Assembly (NCBI GenBank): GCA_003331045.1
Contig: QENA01000036.1
Span: 1-64,000 of the forward strand
Reading direction: 5' to 3'
Origin: Candidatus Tokpelaia sp. JSC189
Lineage (GTDB): Bacteria; Pseudomonadota; Alphaproteobacteria; Rhizobiales; Rhizobiaceae
Length of the DNA: 64,000 nucleotides
The notes beneath the pieces are model-generated. The model ran no database searches. It had not been told where the DNA came from and saw only the letters and a list, made by a program, of their open reading frames with translations. A program made the position numbers and the translations under genes. This document shows positions 61,859 to 64,000 of the stretch, one piece after another (the stretch's first letter is position 1; every line of letters starts with the position of its first letter).

Positions 61859-62692
61859 CTAAAACCCTTTTGCAATCTGATCAAAAGCTTTCAGTTTTTC
61901 AAGAAGACCAGAAAGATCGGCAAGTTTTACCATACTCGACCCATCAGACGGTGCATTATCAGGATCCTGATGGGTTTCTATAAATACACCAGCAACACCA
62001 ATAGCAACTGCAGCACGTGCCAGAGTTTTCACAAATCTATATTGACCGCCCGAAGAAATACCCTGTCCACCTGGCTGTTGAACCGAATGGGTGGCATCAA
62101 AAATAACCGGTGCGCCAAACTCGGCCATAATTGGCAGAGATCGCATATCGGATACAAGTGTATTATAGCCAAAGGAAACACCACGTTCACAAACCATCAC
62201 ATTAGAATTACCGCTTTCTGTTATCTTTGCAAGAACATTTTTCATATCCCAAGGCGCAAGAAATTGCCCTTTCTTGATATTGATAACACGACCTGTTTTG
62301 GCAGCAGCAACAAGCAAATCTGTCTGGCGGCATAGAAGGGCTGGAATCTGCAACACATCAATAACTTTATCCACTAGACGGCACTGTTCTTCAGTATGGA
62401 TATCTGTCAGAACAGGAAAGCCAAAAGCCTCCTTTAGTTCTACAAAAACATGCATTGCCTTTTCCAACCCGATACCGCGCTGCGCATTCAGTGATGTTCG
62501 GTTTGCCTTATCAAAGCTTGATTTATAAACAAGGCCTATGCCAAGATGATCCGTCATTTCTTTCAGGGTACCCGCCATATCAAAAGCGTGCTCACGGCTT
62601 TCCATCTGACAAGGACCTGCAATCAATGCAAACGGTGCATTATTGGAAAAGGTAACATTGCCCACCTTAATAGAGGTATTCGGTTTTGACAT
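61859..62692 (-). CDS. kdsA: 3-deoxy-8-phosphooctulonate synthase (KDO8P synthase)
   Basis: Condenses phosphoenolpyruvate with arabinose 5-phosphate to give KDO8P for the lipopolysaccharide core. 277 residues from the ATG at 62692 (MSKPNTSIKVG), after GGGGAGG. Conserved blocks: SSFDKANRTS, LTDIHTEEQCRLV, LQIPALLCRQTDLL, KKGQFLAPWDMKNV, DATHSVQQPGG and FIETHQDPDNAPSDG. The N-terminal LIAGPCQMESREHA carries Cys where metal-dependent (class II) enzymes have a metal ligand and E. coli KdsA has Asn, so a metal-dependent type is likely. It is followed by eno. Confidence 0.95.
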   Translation of the reverse strand: MSKPNTSIKVGNVTFSNNAPFALIAGPCQMESREHAFDMAGTLKEMTDHLGIGLVYKSSFDKANRTSLNAQRGIGLEKAMHVFVELKEAFGFPVLTDIHTEEQCRLVDKVIDVLQIPALLCRQTDLLVAAAKTGRVINIKKGQFLAPWDMKNVLAKITESGNSNVMVCERGVSFGYNTLVSDMRSLPIMAEFGAPVIFDATHSVQQPGGQGISSGGQYRFVKTLARAAVAIGVAGVFIETHQDPDNAPSDGSSMVKLADLSGLLEKLKAFDQIAKGF

Positions 62693-62882
62693 AATCCTCC
62701 CCAAAACAAATAAAGAACTATTCATTCAGCAAGACTTTTATAATAACTAAATCTCTCTCCGTTTCAAAGGAAATTCAGCCTTTGTTTGAAAGGAGGTAGC
62801 AAATTCGGCAAAACCTTAAAGAAACAAAAATAAAGTAAAACCGATAACATCGATTAAACGGTACAGATATGGATGAAAATAA

Positions 62883-64000
62883 TCAGACCATCCGGCTCTG
62901 CTCAACTGCTGCCGCAATAAAGGAGGCAAATAGCGGGTGCGGCTCAAACGGACGGGATTTCAATTCCGGATGATACTGTACGCCAATAAACCACGGATGA
63001 TCGGCATATTCAACTGTTTCAGGAAGAATACCATCCGGCGACATGCCTGAAAAAAGAAGCCCGCATAACTCAAGCCGTTTCCTATAGTCAACATTGACTT
63101 CATAACGATGTCGGTGTCGCTCAAAAATATCGCTCTTTCCATAAATCCTAGCGATATGGGAACCTTTCTGCAGGTGGGCCTCATAAGAACCGAGACGCAT
63201 CGTCCCACCAAGACCGCCCGCCGTACTGCGTTTTTCATGGACGTTCCCTTTAATCCATTCAGTCATTAGACCAACAACAGGCTCTTTTGTCGCACCAAAT
63301 TCCGAAGAGGAAGCATCCACAATACCTGCAAGGTTACGTGCTACTTCAATACATGCCAACTGCATACCGAAACAGATACCGAAAAAAGGCACCTTGTGTT
63401 CACGGGCAAAACGGGTTGCAAGAATTTTCCCTTCAGCACCCCGCACGCCAAATGCACCAGGCACCAAAATACCATGCACCTTTTTTAGATATGGTGCTGG
63501 ATCCTCCTTCTCGAAAATCTCTGCCTCAATCCACTCCAAGTTTACCTTGACCCTATTTGCCAACCCACCATGCTCCAGAGCTTGGATCAAGGATTTATAA
63601 GCATCCTTCAGTCCGGTATACTTACCAACAATCGCAATTGTCACTTCTCCTTCCGGATTATGAGTGCGATGCGAGATCCCCTGCCAACGATGCATATCCG
63701 GTTTCGAGGTTGAATCCATTCCAAACGCGATCAGAACTTCTAAATCAAGCCCTTCACGGTGATAGGCAACAGGCACATCATAAATAGATGAAACATCACG
63801 CGCTTGGATGACCGCAGAGGGCCGGACATTACAGAGGAGTGAAAGTCTTCTACGTTCTGATTCAGGAATTGGCCGATCCGCGCGCACTAAAAGGATATCA
63901 GGAGCAATGCCAACAGATTGCAATTCCTTGACCGAATGTTGTGTCGGTTTTGTTTTCAATTCACCCGCAGCGGAGATATAAGGCATCAATGTCAGATGCA
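62883..64000 (-). CDS. pyrG: CTP synthase, C-terminal two thirds (cut by window edge)
   Basis: Final step of CTP synthesis: amination of UTP with glutamine. The open frame runs off the right edge, and the visible part starts at the conserved [20 protein letters not shown]. About 170 N-terminal residues of the synthase domain lie outside. The glutaminase domain is complete: nucleophile Cys in [18 protein letters not shown], and His/Glu in [18 protein letters not shown]. The stop is at 62883. The next gene downstream is kdsA; the 190-base gap between them carries an orphan AGGAGGT site. Confidence 0.97.
   Translation of the reverse strand, partial: HLTLMPYISAAGELKTKPTQHSVKELQSVGIAPDILLVRADRPIPESERRRLSLLCNVRPSAVIQARDVSSIYDVPVAYHREGLDLEVLIAFGMDSTSKPDMHRWQGISHRTHNPEGEVTIAIVGKYTGLKDAYKSLIQALEHGGLANRVKVNLEWIEAEIFEKEDPAPYLKKVHGILVPGAFGVRGAEGKILATRFAREHKVPFFGICFGMQLACIEVARNLAGIVDASSSEFGATKEPVVGLMTEWIKGNVHEKRSTAGGLGGTMRLGSYEAHLQKGSHIARIYGKSDIFERHRHRYEVNVDYRKRLELCGLLFSGMSPDGILPETVEYADHPWFIGVQYHPELKSRPFEPHPLFASFIAAAVEQSRMV

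Overview
The window is a moderately AT-rich chromosomal segment of an alphaproteobacterium, most likely a host-associated Hyphomicrobiales (Rhizobiales) member of the Bartonella/Brucella lineage. Supporting signs are a pyruvate dehydrogenase E1-beta with its own lipoyl domain, phosphatidylcholine synthase (Pcs), an NdvA-type cyclic glucan exporter, an IalB-family secreted protein, an ATP12 chaperone, and the clusters gyrA-coaD-queA-tgt, rpsF-rpsR-DUF2232-rplI and pyrG-kdsA-eno-ftsB-pdhABC-lpdA-lipA. I saw no rRNA, tRNA, CRISPR array or prophage.

Layout. 0-3.3 kb: a CDF metal transporter, a TIGR01244 (DUF442) protein and three very small membrane-peptide ORFs in otherwise empty sequence. 3.3-10 kb: ribF with a HAD hydrolase, der with a YfgM-like protein, nhaA. 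10-11.7 kb: decayed spacer. 11.7-14.6 kb: SLC13-type permease coupled to a FUSC protein. 14.7-21.1 kb: tgt, queA, a peptidyl-prolyl isomerase pseudogene, coaD, gyrA. 21.4-30.2 kb: marC, ATP12 chaperone, rluC-type synthase, ndvA, uvrA and ssb (divergent). 30.8-35.7 kb: glnB-glnA, then rpsF-rpsR-DUF2232-rplI. 35.7-37.5 kb: a graveyard holding a decayed TnpB (IS200/IS605 family) and a decayed IS1595-type transposase. 37.5-43.4 kb: recA, metC, pcs, ubiH-like, ialB-like. 43.4-45.4 kb: 2 kb with no convincing gene. 45.4-52.6 kb: mfd-sdhE, azlCD, recG. 52.9-64 kb: one strand-coherent run of ratA-like, lipA, lpdA, pdhC, pdhB, pdhA, ftsB, eno, kdsA and the 3' part of pyrG.

How the parts work together. 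The 52.9-64 kb block makes and uses the pyruvate dehydrogenase complex (E1, E2, E3 and the lipoate-inserting enzyme) next to enolase. glnB-glnA is the nitrogen assimilation pair. uvrA, ssb, recA, mfd and recG form a scattered DNA repair set. pcs, ndvA, kdsA and ialB shape the envelope facing a host.

The intact genes are conserved housekeeping genes. The unusual content lies between them: a three-copy dispersed repeat of about 230-280 bp of unknown nature, dead mobile elements, a dead cyclophilin gene still recognisable in its ancestral place, and several micro-ORFs with good ribosome binding sites. I found no new defence or biosynthetic system. The dispersed repeat family is the best candidate for something undescribed. 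All calls were made by eye, without database searches.
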